A stretch of DNA of 64,000 nucleotides from Bacteroidota bacterium (GCA_016714535.1 JADKDR010000001.1:124001-188000); one strand, 5' to 3'; numbered from the stretch's first letter, positions 27,847 through 39,364 are shown. Numbers and translations are program-made. Notes: generated by a model not told the origin, from the letters alone.

Positions 27847-30371
27847 ATGAAAAAAATATTGTTACTTAGTTTAATCACGGCTATAGGAATAACAGCCTTT
27901 TCACAAAATGAAAAACGTGCAGACAAAAATGAAATAGGACCTTTACGGGAAAAAGAATTCAGGGCTAAACTGTACCATCCGTTTGAAAACGCTACCCCCG
28001 AGTACATTAAAAATATACGCAAAGCGATAGATGCCATGCCGGGCGAAGAAAATATTATAAATGGTAAAGTCAGCGCTATTTCGCCATGGAAAACTTTGGC
28101 CCAAATGGAATTAATGCTCCGGTATCGTCAATAAAATATAGTGGACGCATTGCCGATGTTGAATATGTTGGAAATGGCAGCGTGCGCATTGTTTCAGCAA
28201 GTGGTGGTGTATGGCAAATGGACAGCATATCGCCCACCCAAATTGTAAACTATCCAATAAGTGATAATCTTGACTGTAATGCCGGAGGCGCGATAGCAAC
28301 TGACCCTACCAATAGCAACACCATTTGGGTGGGCACCGGAGAAGGTGGTCTTGGCGGTGGTTGTGGACTTTATAAAACTACCGACAAAGGTCAGAGCTGG
28401 ACAAACATTCCGCTTTCAGTTACACCAAGTGCTTGTTATCATTTGATACTACTGAATACCATTCCACAAAAATTTTATTTAGCAACCAATGTTGGATTAT
28501 ATGTTTCTCAAGATGGTGGCCTTACATGGACATTAAAATACAACAGCAATGTTTCGGATGTTACTATCAATTACAACAACCCTGATATTATTAATATAGC
28601 TGTTTGGGGTAATGGCATTTTCGGAAGTACAGATGGAGGAGCAACCTGGATAAAAAACACTTCAGCACCAGCAACTAATTTTGGCCGAACAGCTCTTACC
28701 AATTCGCTTTCTGCACCCAATGTAATCTATGCAAGCGTAACAAATAACAGCGACAACCTTACCAAAGGAATCTACAAATCAAACGATGATGGAGCCACCT
28801 GGAGCACTTGTGCTTTTGGGGTAGACCTGCTCGGTAACCCTGCATCAGGCGAAATACACTGGGGACAAGGCTGGTATAATAATATCATTAAATCTGATCC
28901 GAATAACAGCGATTTGGTAGTAGTTGGTGGCGGTGGCCTATGGCGCACCACTGATGGAAATGTATTTAACGAAGTCAATGTTGGTCATGTTGACCAACAT
29001 GCCTTGGCATTTGCAAGCAATGGCTGGGTTATTTCGGGCAATGATGGAGGACTATTTGTTTCGAAAAATTCAGGCTTTTCTTTTAACGCTATTAATGATA
29101 GTATTAATGATATGCAGATCACACAGTTTGTTGACATGTCTGTATCTAAAGCTGGCGCCAATACAATTGTAGGCGGTACGCAGGATAATGGGGTTGTTTA
29201 CCATACCAATGCATCGGGTAAGTGGGCAACAACCGGTGGCGATGGCGGTGGCGTGTTAACAGATCCTTATACCACAGATAATATATATTATGCTGTTGGT
29301 GTATTTGGTGGAAACATTTCGTTTCGCAGGTTTATAAGTACCAATGGGATGGCACAAAGCGCGGATGTGAGTGCAGGACTCGACCCGCATGGCGACTGGT
29401 ATCCAATTATGCGCTACGATGATCAGGCAGGCACCCTATATACCGAAGGCGGACCCTATATTTACCGTACCGATAATCTAGGAGCAACATGGAGCAAAGA
29501 GAATTTGAATAACCCATTTAACAATGGTGATATTTATGACTTTGTAATAGACCAAAGCGGAAATATTGATCCGGGAATTTATTCATTAGTTTCCTACAGC
29601 GGTGGTCTTTCGCGCATATGGGTACGCGATCGTAATACCCAACTATGGGCTGACCGTACAGCAGGCATTGCCACAAGTTTGCTCAAAGGCCGAATTAAAA
29701 CAGATCCATTTAATCTGGATGGCATTTATGTGTGTATAAGAGATATTGATGCCGGGGCAGTTGGAAAAAAAGTATTTTACTCACCTGACCAGGGCAATAC
29801 ATGGAATAATATTTCGGGCAACCTGCCAAACTTTTCGGTTACCGACATTTTACCTTCACCGGTAAACAACAACATCATATATATAGCCACCACCGAAGGA
29901 GCGTTTCGCACCCTGGATGGCGGTACCACCTGGTCGCGCTGGAGCTATGGCTTGCCACGCAGAGTAGAAATAACACAACTTGATTATGTTGACAGCACAG
30001 CCATTAATGGCAAACTCACTATCTATGCAAGTACCTATGGACGTGCATTATGGAAACGCGATGCCAGTGATGATGACCCGCTTGCCATTTCAAACGGAAA
30101 TGCATCTAAGTCTTATTTTAAAATATATAATCCATTTCCAAATCCTGCCAATGATTTTTGCTTCATAAAATTTCAAAATCCAAATCAGCAGTTACTTACT
30201 GTTGAAATTTATAATCTTTTAGGAAAAATGATTGAAACACTGCCACAGCAACAGTTTGACAAAGGCCTGCAACATGTAAAGTATAATACAGATAAATTAA
30301 CAAAAGGCATTTATATTATTCAAATCAATACAGCATTGGAAAGTTATTATACAAAATTTGAAAAAATGTGA
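27847..30371 (+). CDS. Secreted Asp-box (BNR/sortilin-like) beta-propeller protein with T9SS sorting domain (frameshifted)
   Basis: Two frames make one 841-aa protein. The first (27847-28134) gives the signal peptide MKKILLLSLITAIGITAFSQ and a short N-terminal part. The second carries on from ENFGPNGINAPVSS. One base is missing at 28088-28093 (GG or AAAA). The mature protein has repeated Asp-boxes (S-x-D-x-G-x-T-W): STDGGATW, SNDDGATW, SPDQGNTW and LDGGTTW, the signature of sialidase/GH74/VPS10-like propellers. A T9SS domain follows (YNPFPNPANDFC). The fold is clear but substrate and enzymatic activity are unknown; many such proteins are non-enzymatic. The ATG at 28086 is an internal start made only by the break. 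Confidence 0.82.
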
Positions 30372-30486
30372 CACAATTAATAAATTAGAAAAATAACAAG
30401 CTATAATTTATGAAGCTATCCATTTACTATTTTCCCATTTCAACTAATTTATATATTTACACTCTAATCTATAAAAATATATCGTT

Positions 30487-33279
30487 ATGAAATCACAGCA
30501 CACAGCACACAAAACGCAGCAGCCTCATTCGTTTTAGAACATGCCATCAAGCTAAGTCGGATATTTATTCTATCATTAATTATATTACTTATTAATTACA
30601 AAAATGCGAAATGCTGCAACCCAACTACAACTACCTATTCTTCGCAAACCATTAACACCAATCAAACCATTACTTAAAATATGCGCTTGTTATCGGGCAC
30701 AACTCTAATTATTACGAATTGCACGTTACAATTTGATGCAGGGGTAAGTATTATTTGCGAGCCCGGTTCTTATATGCAAGTAGTAAATGCCACACTTACC
30801 AATAGTACCACAACAGCTTGGCGCGGTATTCGGTTAATTGGCAATCCTGTAAATACTTTTGGGTCGGGGGCAACCTGCGAATTGCATGGAGCAACGATTC
30901 GCAATTCCTATACAGGAATTGAAGCAGCAATGGGGAGCACCGTTTCATCCGTTTACTCCTTATTTGATGCCAATGTTGTTGGGATTGAGTTAGGCACGGG
31001 TGGTATTTGGAATGCAATAAGTTTCACAATTGCTGAAACACGTTTTACTTCATCAACGAATCTGATAGCACAATGCTCTACATTACCAATTCAAGGACTT
31101 ACAAAACCTTTAGCCGGAATTATTGCAAAAAATATTGGCACTTTAGACATGACACCTTTTGTAAGTCCATCAACCGTGGCATTTGATAACCTTAACAATG
31201 GAATTGTAAGCACCCGAGGAAATTGTATTGTAAACAATTGCAAGTTTGAAGAAATTAGAAACTATGATATGCATAGTTTCAATTACAAGGGATGGAGTTT
31301 ACGCAAATGGGGGTTCAAGTAATTTTTTAATTGTTCAAGGACAACAAAACAATAATATTCCGGTTGACTTTTACTCATGCGATATTGGAGTGGAGTTTAA
31401 TAATATTATGCCAACTGTTACCAATTGCAATATGAATGACATTTTTCAGTATGGTGTATTGGGGCATAGGGCATTTGGATTATTAACTGTAAATGCCAAT
31501 AATATAAACTCATTTAATCATGGTGTATTTATTAATGATGTAACACAAGTGCAGGGTGCCTTTATTGATGCAAACTCTATAATCTTGAATGTTCTTATTG
31601 GCGCGCCCAGCAATGGCGAAGCTATTCATTTAGCAGCGTTAGCACTTAATAATAATTACATGGAAATTGCAGAAAATGATATTGTCATGCACAATGGAGT
31701 TGCAGGAATCAGATGTATTGGTATATCATCCAATGTCAATAACAATGGAACTATGTATGTACACCATATTCATAAGAATGGCATATCAATGGACCATACA
31801 CTTAAAAGTTCGATTGGGATAGATATTGTAAAATGCGAAGCTATAAGAGTTACATGCAACAATATTATTTCTACAATATTAGGGCCAACTCTATTCCATC
31901 AAGGAATAAATATGACTGCATGCCCAACTGCCCAAATCGGCTGCAATAAAATGACTAATACGTATTATGGTCTTGCAGTGCATGGTAGTAATTCGGGTTC
32001 ATTAATTCGGGAAAATCATTTTCGTAATCACCAAACAGGATTATTATATGATGCTAATGTAACAGTTGGTCAGCAACTTTTTGCAGGTAATACTTGGGCA
32101 GTACCTTCTGTATTGGATGCTTTGAACATAAATAGTGCTTTTTTAAATGAATACTATTATAATGGTATTGGAACATTATATGAACCAATAACAGTAATTC
32201 CACCTCTTGGATGGTTTATTCAGCAGCAAGGAATTGATCCATCAGATTGTCCTGAAGACACTTTAGTTAATTTGCCATTTGTTTGTCCATCATTTATTAC
32301 AGGCGATACGATTGATTTGGAATTTGCAGAGAAGATTGCAACCAATCAATATGTTACAAGCGAATTTCAAGAAGGAATCTTAGAATAGGAAAAAGAAATT
32401 TTATATAACAAAATTGAAAATGATTTGATAGCAGCAAATGCAAGCACAGCTATTCAAAATTTTTACAATAATAATGCAACTACCAAATATAATAAGTACA
32501 ACGAGATCGTAGATAATTTAAATGCGCTTGGATCAGTAAACTCATTAATAAATGGAGAGGCTTTAAATTACATGGCGAGCCTGTTGACTGAGTTAATTAA
32601 TGCAAGAAGTTTATTTAGTACCTTAAACTTAAATTCAACTTCTATTGAAATACATAATGCAATTCTACTATATACCAACAACTTGAATAATGGAATATTT
32701 TCGAATAAGCCCGATGCTCAAATAGCTGCGAGTTTGATGTTTCAAAAACAAACCGCCATAGATGATATAATCGATGTAATTAATAGCATAACAGAAAATG
32801 ATGTTTTCGCATCCAATCGTAAAGATGCACTAAGAATAGTTATTAAAATATTTGAAAATGAGGAAATAGTATTAAATCAAAATGAAATAGATTTTGTAAA
32901 CAGCCTTGCCTTCGACTGTCCCTATATAAAAGGTGATGGAGTTTTTATTGCGCAGGCCATTTATAACTTAATTAATTCTTCACCTGCAAATTTTGATAAT
33001 ACAGCGCAGTGCGCAGTTTTCGGTGTAACTTACAAATCAACCTTAAATGCTAACGGATTAGATGAAAATGTACAACAAGATTTGAATGTATTTCAAAACT
33101 TTGAAAATGTAAAATCAATAGAAGTATATGATTTAGCTGGAAAATTAGTTGCTATTTCAAATAGCAAGAATTCTAATTTCATAAAACAGCATCTTAAAGA
33201 AAATAATTTCTATATTATCAAGCACACCTCAATTACGAATGTAGTAACCTATTCAAGATTATTTTATATCGAGAGATAA
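30487..33279 (+). pseudogene. Large beta-helix-like secreted protein with T9SS-type end, broken by two frameshifts and two stop codons
   Basis: One long coding region of 931 codons is visible once four lesions are ignored. They are a missing T at 30532-30535, a TAA at 30675-30677, an extra G at 31289-31291 and a TAG at 32386-32388. The encoded protein would start MKSQHTAHKTQ and contain a hydrophobic helix (RIFILSLIILLI). It continues with right-handed beta-helix repeats (FDAGVSIICEPGSYMQV, NCIVNNCKFEEI, NNIISTILGP, IGCNKM) and ends in a T9SS-like strand set (VYDLAGKLVAISN to RLFYIER). Its stop overlaps the next gene's ATG (TAATG). The two in-frame stops could each be Gln codons changed by one C-to-T transition. 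Confidence 0.7.
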
Positions 33280-34802
33280 TGAAAAAGATCTTAATATTTT
33301 TAACCCTTGTTATTATTTTTGTTTTCAATGAAACAAAAGGTCAAATGAACTCGTACTTTATGTATGGATTTGACAAAAATCCACCTTGGGGAAAAGGCTA
33401 TGTGAATTTTTCATCAGGTTTGACTATTAATACTATAAACAACAATAGGAGATTAAATTTTCTACAAACAAATACTACTATGGCTGATTCTACAGGAAAT
33501 TTGCTTTTCAGCTCAAATGGTTTGTTTATAGTTGATAGAAATGATAGCATTATGATGGGTGGAGATAGCATAAACTTATATAGTGCTGCTTATTCATTGG
33601 GTTCTATTAGTGTAGGCTGGGGGTGCAATCAAGGCTTGTTAAGCATTCCTCACCCAGGTCACCCAAATGAATATTTAATGTTTCAAGTTCAATTTAATAA
33701 TGATGACCCCAATGTGTACTGGATTAATGAAATAGACTATCATCACATCAGTATGGATAGTGCCGGTGGAATGGGCAAGGTTATATCTCATAATAATTTA
33801 GTGTTGAATGATAGTATGACCGAAAGTTTTTTTTCGGCTGTTAAACATGGCAATGGTCGTGACTGGTGGCTTGTAAAACTACAGCGCAATACAAATTCCT
33901 ACTTTAAATTTTTAGTAACACCTACAGGCATAACAATGTCAACACAGGCACTTGGCCCCATTGGAGAATCGGCAACTTACGAGGGGCAATCTGCCTTTAG
34001 CCAGGATGGCCGTTATTATGCAAGGGTAGATACACGTTTAGATACCACTTGGATTACAGATACAAGCCAAGTTGTACTTATGGAATTTGACCGATGCACC
34101 GGAACATTTAGCAATTTAATTGTTGATTTAATTGATAGTGGCTATGTTGGCGGTGTTGCTTTTTCTCCTAATAATAAATTTTTATACGTGGCTACAGGAT
34201 TGCACATATACCAATACAATTTGCAGGATGGTAGCAATATGGTCAATACAAAAAAAATTATTGCTACTTATGATGGATACGCATCTCCATTTGCAAACTC
34301 TTGGGCCACCTTCTGGCAAATGTTTGTAGGTGCAGATAAAAAGATATATTGTATCACCCAATCACAAAGCGATAATATGACCGTAATCAATCAACCTGAT
34401 TTGTTTGATACACTGTGCGATGCCCAACCGCATAGTTTTCATTTTGGTATTCTTAACAGTCGCACTTGCCCAAACTGGCCAAACTACGAGCTTGGCCCCG
34501 AGATAGGCAGTATTTGCGATAGCCTTGGCTTGGCACAGCATGAGGTAATTACTTCAATGGGTTTGCAATTATTTCCAAATCCTGCAAATGGGTTTTACAA
34601 TATACACTACTCTATACCGGGCAATACCACAGCACTTGCCACCGTGTATGATGTAAGTGGTAAGAAAATAGAGCAACATAATTTGTATGGGCATTTTTCA
34701 AACCTGCAAGTATCCACTGCAATGTACACACCGGGCTTGTATGTAGTTAATGTAAGTTGTAATAATGTGAGCGAGAGCAAACGGGTTTTGGTGGTGGAGT
34801 AA
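33279..34802 (+). CDS. Secreted protein with T9SS sorting domain, function unknown (507 aa)
   Basis: The protein has a signal peptide (about 1-21, ending NETKG-Q) and a long beta-rich region (about 25-415). This region contains propeller-like motifs (GGVAFSPNNKFLYVATGLHIYQY, split here as GGVAFSPNNKFLYVATG and LHIYQY; FVGADKKIYCIT; DKKIYC). A T9SS domain begins LQLFPNPANGF and ends ESKRVLVVE. Such secreted beta-propeller-type proteins are common in Bacteroidota, but I cannot name a substrate. The ATG overlaps the stop of the decayed upstream gene by one base, suggesting former translational coupling. If the upstream gene is truly broken, expression of this gene may be reduced. Confidence 0.78.
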   Translation: MKKILIFLTLVIIFVFNETKGQMNSYFMYGFDKNPPWGKGYVNFSSGLTINTINNNRRLNFLQTNTTMADSTGNLLFSSNGLFIVDRNDSIMMGGDSINLYSAAYSLGSISVGWGCNQGLLSIPHPGHPNEYLMFQVQFNNDDPNVYWINEIDYHHISMDSAGGMGKVISHNNLVLNDSMTESFFSAVKHGNGRDWWLVKLQRNTNSYFKFLVTPTGITMSTQALGPIGESATYEGQSAFSQDGRYYARVDTRLDTTWITDTSQVVLMEFDRCTGTFSNLIVDLIDSGYVGGVAFSPNNKFLYVATGLHIYQYNLQDGSNMVNTKKIIATYDGYASPFANSWATFWQMFVGADKKIYCITQSQSDNMTVINQPDLFDTLCDAQPHSFHFGILNSRTCPNWPNYELGPEIGSICDSLGLAQHEVITSMGLQLFPNPANGFYNIHYSIPGNTTALATVYDVSGKKIEQHNLYGHFSNLQVSTAMYTPGLYVVNVSCNNVSESKRVLVVE

Positions 34803-34832
34803 TAATTTTCATCTTTTTTACAGAGCTATAAT

Positions 34833-34863
34833 TTGGGTGGAATGTGTAATTTTCTACATTTGC
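34833..34863 (+). promoter_or_regulatory. Promoter of the first foldase gene
   Basis: TTTG (34833-34836), a 19-base spacer and TACATTTG (34856-34863) make the best full Bacteroidota promoter in the window. The ATG follows at 34927, leaving a leader of about 55 bases. Confidence 0.75.
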
Positions 34864-34926
34864 ACCCCGTTTCTGAATCCATCCAATTGCAAAATATTTT
34901 AATTCTTATATAATCTAAATTTAACT

Positions 34927-36879
34927 ATGAACAAGAAAATTTTAAATCTGGTTGTCGCATTATTTGGGTTTTCAATGATGTCGTATGCCCAACCCGACCC
35001 AGCACTTATCACCATTGATGGTGAAACGGTTAGCAAGTCTGAGTTTGAAAGGGTTTACAAGAAAAACAACACCAAGGATGTAAGTTTTGACAACAAAGCA
35101 GTGCGTGAGTATCTAGACCTTTACATCAACTACAAACTAAAGGTAAAAGCAGCTGAGGAACTACATATGGACACATCAAGCGCTTTTATGAATGAACTTA
35201 ATGGTTATAAGAAACAATTGGCTCAACCATACCTTACAGACAAGGAAGTATCGGAGGGTTTGATAAAAGAGGCGTACGACCGCATGCAAAAAGATGTACG
35301 AGCAAGCCATATCCTTGTAAAATGCGCTGCTGATGCATTGCCAAAGGATACAGTTGCAGCTTACAATAAGGCCATGAAGATTCGTGAGAAGATAATGAAA
35401 GGCGCAGATTTTGCTACCATGGCACGTGATAGCAGCGAAGATCCTTCGGCCAAAGAAAATGGAGGTGATTTAGGCTACTTTACTGCTATGCAAATGGTTT
35501 ACCCTTTTGAATCAGCGGCATACACTACACCAATTGGAAAGTTATCCATGCCAGTGCGTACTCGCTTTGGATATCATATTTTGAAAACTGTTGATATGCG
35601 TCCTGCTCAAGGTGAAATTCATTGCGCTCATATTATGGTAAAGTGTGCAGACAACGAAACTAGCGACAGTGTTAAGACAGCGGCAAAAGCAAAAATTGAA
35701 GAGATAGCTGCAAAACTCAAGCAAGGAGAAAAATTTGAAGACCTTGCTACCCAATTCAGCGATGATAAGGGCTCGGCAAAAAATGGCGGAGTGCTACCCT
35801 GGTTTGGCACAGGGCGTATGGTTCCTGAATTTGAACGTACTGCCTTCGCTTTAAAAGGTGATAACGAAGTAAGTGAACCTATCAAATCTTCGTATGGCTG
35901 GCATATTATCAAGCGACTTGAAAAGCGCGGCCTCCCAACCTATGATGAAAAGAAAGGTGAACTTAAACAACAAATTCAAAAAGACAGTCGTAGCGAGCTT
36001 AGCAAAACAAGCATGTTAAATAAGATAAAAGCTGAATACAAGTTTAGTGAAAACGCGGCTAACCGCGATGCGTTTTTAGCAACCCTGGACTCCTCTATTA
36101 TTAAAGGTGAATATGCTCCTGACGAAAAAGCACCGTTAACAAAACCAATTATGACGCTGGGCGAAAACACCTACTCACAACGCGACTTTGCAAATTATCT
36201 TGCTCTGCATCAAGTGCGCAGACCTTCTGGCGAGCCTATGTCAGTTGGCTACAGCATGTATCAGGGATTTGTTGATGAAGCATGTATCTCTTACGAAGAA
36301 GCTCGTTTAGAAAAAAAATATCCGGAATTTAAAAACCTGATGCAGGAATATCGCGATGGAATTTTGCTATTTGATTTAACTGATAAATTGGTTTGGAGTA
36401 AAGCAGTTAAGGATACTACAGGGCTAAAAGAGTACTACGAAAAAAATAAAAATAACTACATGTGGGCAGAGCGTATAAATGCAAAAATATACCAATGTGC
36501 CACGCCTGAAATTGCTGCTTCGGTAAGGAAGATGCTGAAGAAAAAGAAAGACGATGCTGAAATGTTGCAGGAAGTAAACAAAGACTCTCAATTGAACTTA
36601 ACCATAAAGGAAGGCAAATACAGCAAAGGTGATAATGAAATTATTGATGGCATAACGTGGACCAAAGGAATTTCGGCCGACATGCAAAAAAATAATCAAA
36701 CGGTATTTGTTGATGTAAAGGAAGTATTGACGCCAATGCCAAAGGCCCTTGATGAAGCCAAAGGGATTATTACTGCCGACTATCAGAACCATTTGGAGAA
36801 AAATTGGATCGAAGAGTTACGTAAAAAACACCCCGTTAATGTAGATGAGGCTGTGCTTAGAACCATCATCAAAGAGTAA
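34927..36879 (+). CDS. Periplasmic peptidyl-prolyl isomerase with two parvulin domains
   Basis: The 650-aa periplasmic foldase has a signal peptide (1-21, GFSMMSYAQ) and an N-terminal SurA-like helical part (about 22-120). Two tandem parvulin domains follow: the first (about 125-225) starts VRASHILVKCA and includes FATMARDSSEDPSAKENGGD, and the second (about 230-340) starts EIHCAHIMVKCAD and includes FEDLATQFSDDKGSAKNGG. A long helical C-terminal region has no known enzyme motif. It would isomerise prolines and chaperone exported or outer-membrane proteins. A strong hairpin after the stop separates it from the next foldase gene. Confidence 0.88.
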   Translation: MNKKILNLVVALFGFSMMSYAQPDPALITIDGETVSKSEFERVYKKNNTKDVSFDNKAVREYLDLYINYKLKVKAAEELHMDTSSAFMNELNGYKKQLAQPYLTDKEVSEGLIKEAYDRMQKDVRASHILVKCAADALPKDTVAAYNKAMKIREKIMKGADFATMARDSSEDPSAKENGGDLGYFTAMQMVYPFESAAYTTPIGKLSMPVRTRFGYHILKTVDMRPAQGEIHCAHIMVKCADNETSDSVKTAAKAKIEEIAAKLKQGEKFEDLATQFSDDKGSAKNGGVLPWFGTGRMVPEFERTAFALKGDNEVSEPIKSSYGWHIIKRLEKRGLPTYDEKKGELKQQIQKDSRSELSKTSMLNKIKAEYKFSENAANRDAFLATLDSSIIKGEYAPDEKAPLTKPIMTLGENTYSQRDFANYLALHQVRRPSGEPMSVGYSMYQGFVDEACISYEEARLEKKYPEFKNLMQEYRDGILLFDLTDKLVWSKAVKDTTGLKEYYEKNKNNYMWAERINAKIYQCATPEIAASVRKMLKKKKDDAEMLQEVNKDSQLNLTIKEGKYSKGDNEIIDGITWTKGISADMQKNNQTVFVDVKEVLTPMPKALDEAKGIITADYQNHLEKNWIEELRKKHPVNVDEAVLRTIIKE

Positions 36880-36903
36880 ATCACTTGACAAAATAAATTT
36901 TAT

Positions 36904-36946
36904 AAAAGTGAGTAACATGATAATATGTACTCACTTTTGTTTTTTT
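36904..36946 (+). terminator. Intrinsic terminator or attenuator between foldase genes
   Basis: AAAAGTGAGTA (36904-36914) pairs perfectly with TACTCACTTTT (36928-36938) and is followed by GTTTTTTT. It ends the first foldase message, but lies only 6 bases before the ATG of the next gene (36953), so partial read-through or internal initiation must supply that gene. Confidence 0.8.
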
Positions 36947-36952
36947 GCATAG

Positions 36953-37830
36953 ATGAATACCGGATTGAAAAATATATTGATTGCATGTTTAGCGATAAGC
37001 ATGCTAGCTTCTTGCAAAAATCCGTTTTCGTTGAATGAAACTGAAAGTACAAGCAAGATTAAAATTGCGCAGGTTCATGACTTTGCATTGTATACAGACG
37101 AAATATTAAAAGTATTGCCCGAAAAATTGAGCCCTGCCGACAGCATTAAATTCTTAAAAGCATATGTTGACAACTGGACACGCGAAAAAGTATTACTTCA
37201 TAAAGCCTCGCAAGGAGAAGATGCAAGTAACGAAACCATTGAAAAGCAAGTAGAAGAATATCGTAAATCACTCATTCTGTATAATTATGAACGCACGGTA
37301 GTGCTGCGCATGCTCGATACCATTGTAACCGATGATGCTATACAGGAATATTACGATAACAATCAGGCAAATTTTCAATTGAAAGAAAACATCACACGTT
37401 GCTTATATGCACGCTTCCCGCGAAATGTAAAGAACCTGCAAAAGTTTAAGCAATGGCTCATGAGCAATGATGAGAACTCACGTCAGCAGGTTGACAATTT
37501 TTGCTTTCAGCATGCCACCGATTATTTTTTAAATGATGATGTATGGATGCCCTTTACCGATATAATGATGCGTACAGGAATAAAAACTTACAATCAGGAA
37601 CAATTTCTTCAATACACCAAAGTGATTGACATTCCTGATAGCAACAGCAATATGGTGGTGAAATTTTTCGATTTTAAAATAAAAGAAAGTATGTCACCGT
37701 TGAGCTTTGAAACCGAGAACATAAAAACCTTATCATAAATAAACGCAAAAACGAAGTACTTGAAAAATGGCGTCAGAGCACTTACAACAATGCTATTAAG
37801 AATAACGAAGTACAATTGTTTTTCAAGTAG
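36953..37830 (+). CDS. Lipoprotein of the SurA-like foldase operon (frameshifted near the end)
   Basis: The protein begins with a lipoprotein signal (ILIACLAISMLASC, lipobox L-A-S-C with Cys22) and a helical SurA-N-like segment (about 45-130). The parvulin domain is degenerate: no H-I-L-V or G-G-x-L motifs are visible. The frame stops at 37738, but adding one A to the run at 37723-37727 extends it to a TAG at 37828-37830. The restored ending NKRKNEVLEKWRQS is helical and charged, giving 292 aa. It is flanked by two parvulin foldases, so a chaperone partner role is likely. Confidence 0.7.
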
Positions 37831-37869
37831 CATTTATAAACATAAATTTAATTATCAATATCGACACTA

Positions 37870-39216
37870 ATGAAACTGTATAAAATAATATTTGTTGCCT
37901 CAAGCCTGCTCTGCGGCACTATAACGCTATGTAACGCACAACCTGCGGTGGCTGATAAAATAGTGGGTATAGCGGGCAGCAAAATCCTTTTGCTTAGCGA
38001 AGTTGAGCAAAATTATCTGGAATGGATAGCACGTGGCAACTATGCAGACGAAGCCATGAAATGCAAAATATACAATCAGTTGTTGCTTAATAAGATGATG
38101 TTGCATCATGCCATATTAGATAGTGTTGAAGTAAGCGAAGGGCAAATAACCGATCAGCTGGAAAGCCGTTTCCGTTATTTTATAAATCAGTTTGGTGGAG
38201 AAAAAGAATTGGAAAAACAATACGGCAAATCGATAGTTGAATTAAAAGAAGAATTCCGGCCAATAGTACGCGATCAGATTATGATTCAACAAATGCAGGG
38301 AAAAATTTCGAAAGCTACTTCGGTAAGTCCGCAAGATGTACTCAACTACTATAACGCGATACCAAAGGATAGTTTGCCTTTAATAAATTCGGAAATAGAA
38401 TTTTCACAAATTGTGATGATGGTATCATATAGCGATGCCGCAAAAAAAGATTGTATTGAAAGATTGAAAGGGTATCGTGATCGTGTGATTAATGGCGAAG
38501 ACTTTGCAGCATTAGCAGTGCTATATAGCGAAGACCTGGTATCGGCCAAGCAAAGTGGCGAGCTGGGATTTGTTAACCGTGGCGATCTTGTACCTGAATT
38601 TGAAGCAACCGCTTTTAAACTTAAGCCGGGCGAGGTTTCGCAAATCGTAGAATCAAAATTTGGTTATCACCTTATTCAAATGATTGAACGAAAAGGCGAT
38701 ATGTTTAATGCACGTCATATTTTGCTTCGTCCAAAAGTTGGCACTGAAGATAATATTAGCGTTGCCAACAAACTCGACAGTATTGCTACCCTGGTAAAAT
38801 ATGATAGCCTTAGTTTTGCTCAAGCTGCATCGCGGTTTTCAGATGATTCTGAAACACGATATAATGGAGGCAAAATGATAAATCCACAAACCAGCAGTAT
38901 TCGATTTGAAGCCGATCAGATAGAAGGCAGCATATTTTTTCAACTCGATCAATTAAAGCCCGGAGAAATAACAAAGGTTTTACCTTACACCAATCAGGAG
39001 GGCAATACCGGCTATCGAATATTACAACTCAATAAGCGTACATCCCCACATGTTACCAACCTTAAAGATGACTATCAACGCCTGAGCGAAGCAGCATCAA
39101 ACGAAAAATCGGAAAAGGCCATGATGGATTGGATTAAGAAAAAGAAAGCGTCTACCTACTTCCGCATTGATGATCAATTTGCACAATGCGACAATGAGTA
39201 CGGATGGAAGGAATAA
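37870..39216 (+). CDS. surA: Periplasmic chaperone/peptidyl-prolyl isomerase SurA
   Basis: The 448-aa protein has a signal peptide (1-23, LCNAQ), a SurA N-terminal chaperone module (about 28-170, with VGIAGSKILLLSEVEQNY), and two parvulin domains. The first (about 178-278) has EIEFSQIVMMV and FAALAVLYSEDLVSAKQSGELGF. The second (about 285-395) starts FNARHILLRPKVG and is weaker. The layout matches SurA, which escorts outer-membrane proteins through the periplasm. It is the last of three foldase-like genes in a row and is probably co-transcribed with the lipoprotein gene, 39 bp upstream of it. Confidence 0.88.
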   Translation: MKLYKIIFVASSLLCGTITLCNAQPAVADKIVGIAGSKILLLSEVEQNYLEWIARGNYADEAMKCKIYNQLLLNKMMLHHAILDSVEVSEGQITDQLESRFRYFINQFGGEKELEKQYGKSIVELKEEFRPIVRDQIMIQQMQGKISKATSVSPQDVLNYYNAIPKDSLPLINSEIEFSQIVMMVSYSDAAKKDCIERLKGYRDRVINGEDFAALAVLYSEDLVSAKQSGELGFVNRGDLVPEFEATAFKLKPGEVSQIVESKFGYHLIQMIERKGDMFNARHILLRPKVGTEDNISVANKLDSIATLVKYDSLSFAQAASRFSDDSETRYNGGKMINPQTSSIRFEADQIEGSIFFQLDQLKPGEITKVLPYTNQEGNTGYRILQLNKRTSPHVTNLKDDYQRLSEAASNEKSEKAMMDWIKKKKASTYFRIDDQFAQCDNEYGWKE

Positions 39217-39364
39217 TTACTTCCATTCTTAAGCAAGTGAAAGGTAGGACTTAAAAAGCCAACGCGTTTACATTAACATCAACATCATGTGGATGAATCA
39301 GTTTGCTATCTTTCAATTACAACCTACTGAAGCAAAGGCATTAATATTTACTTCAAAAGTAAAA

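Noticed and set aside
28086..28134. Overlapping separate genes for the Asp-box protein
   Set aside because: The second frame starts mid-sequence without a signal peptide and the first ends abruptly; one base joins them, so they are one gene.
30487..33279. Stop codon reassignment (TAA and TAG read as Gln)
   Set aside because: All other genes use TAA, TAG and TGA as normal ends, and prfA (RF1) is intact, so recoding is not supported.
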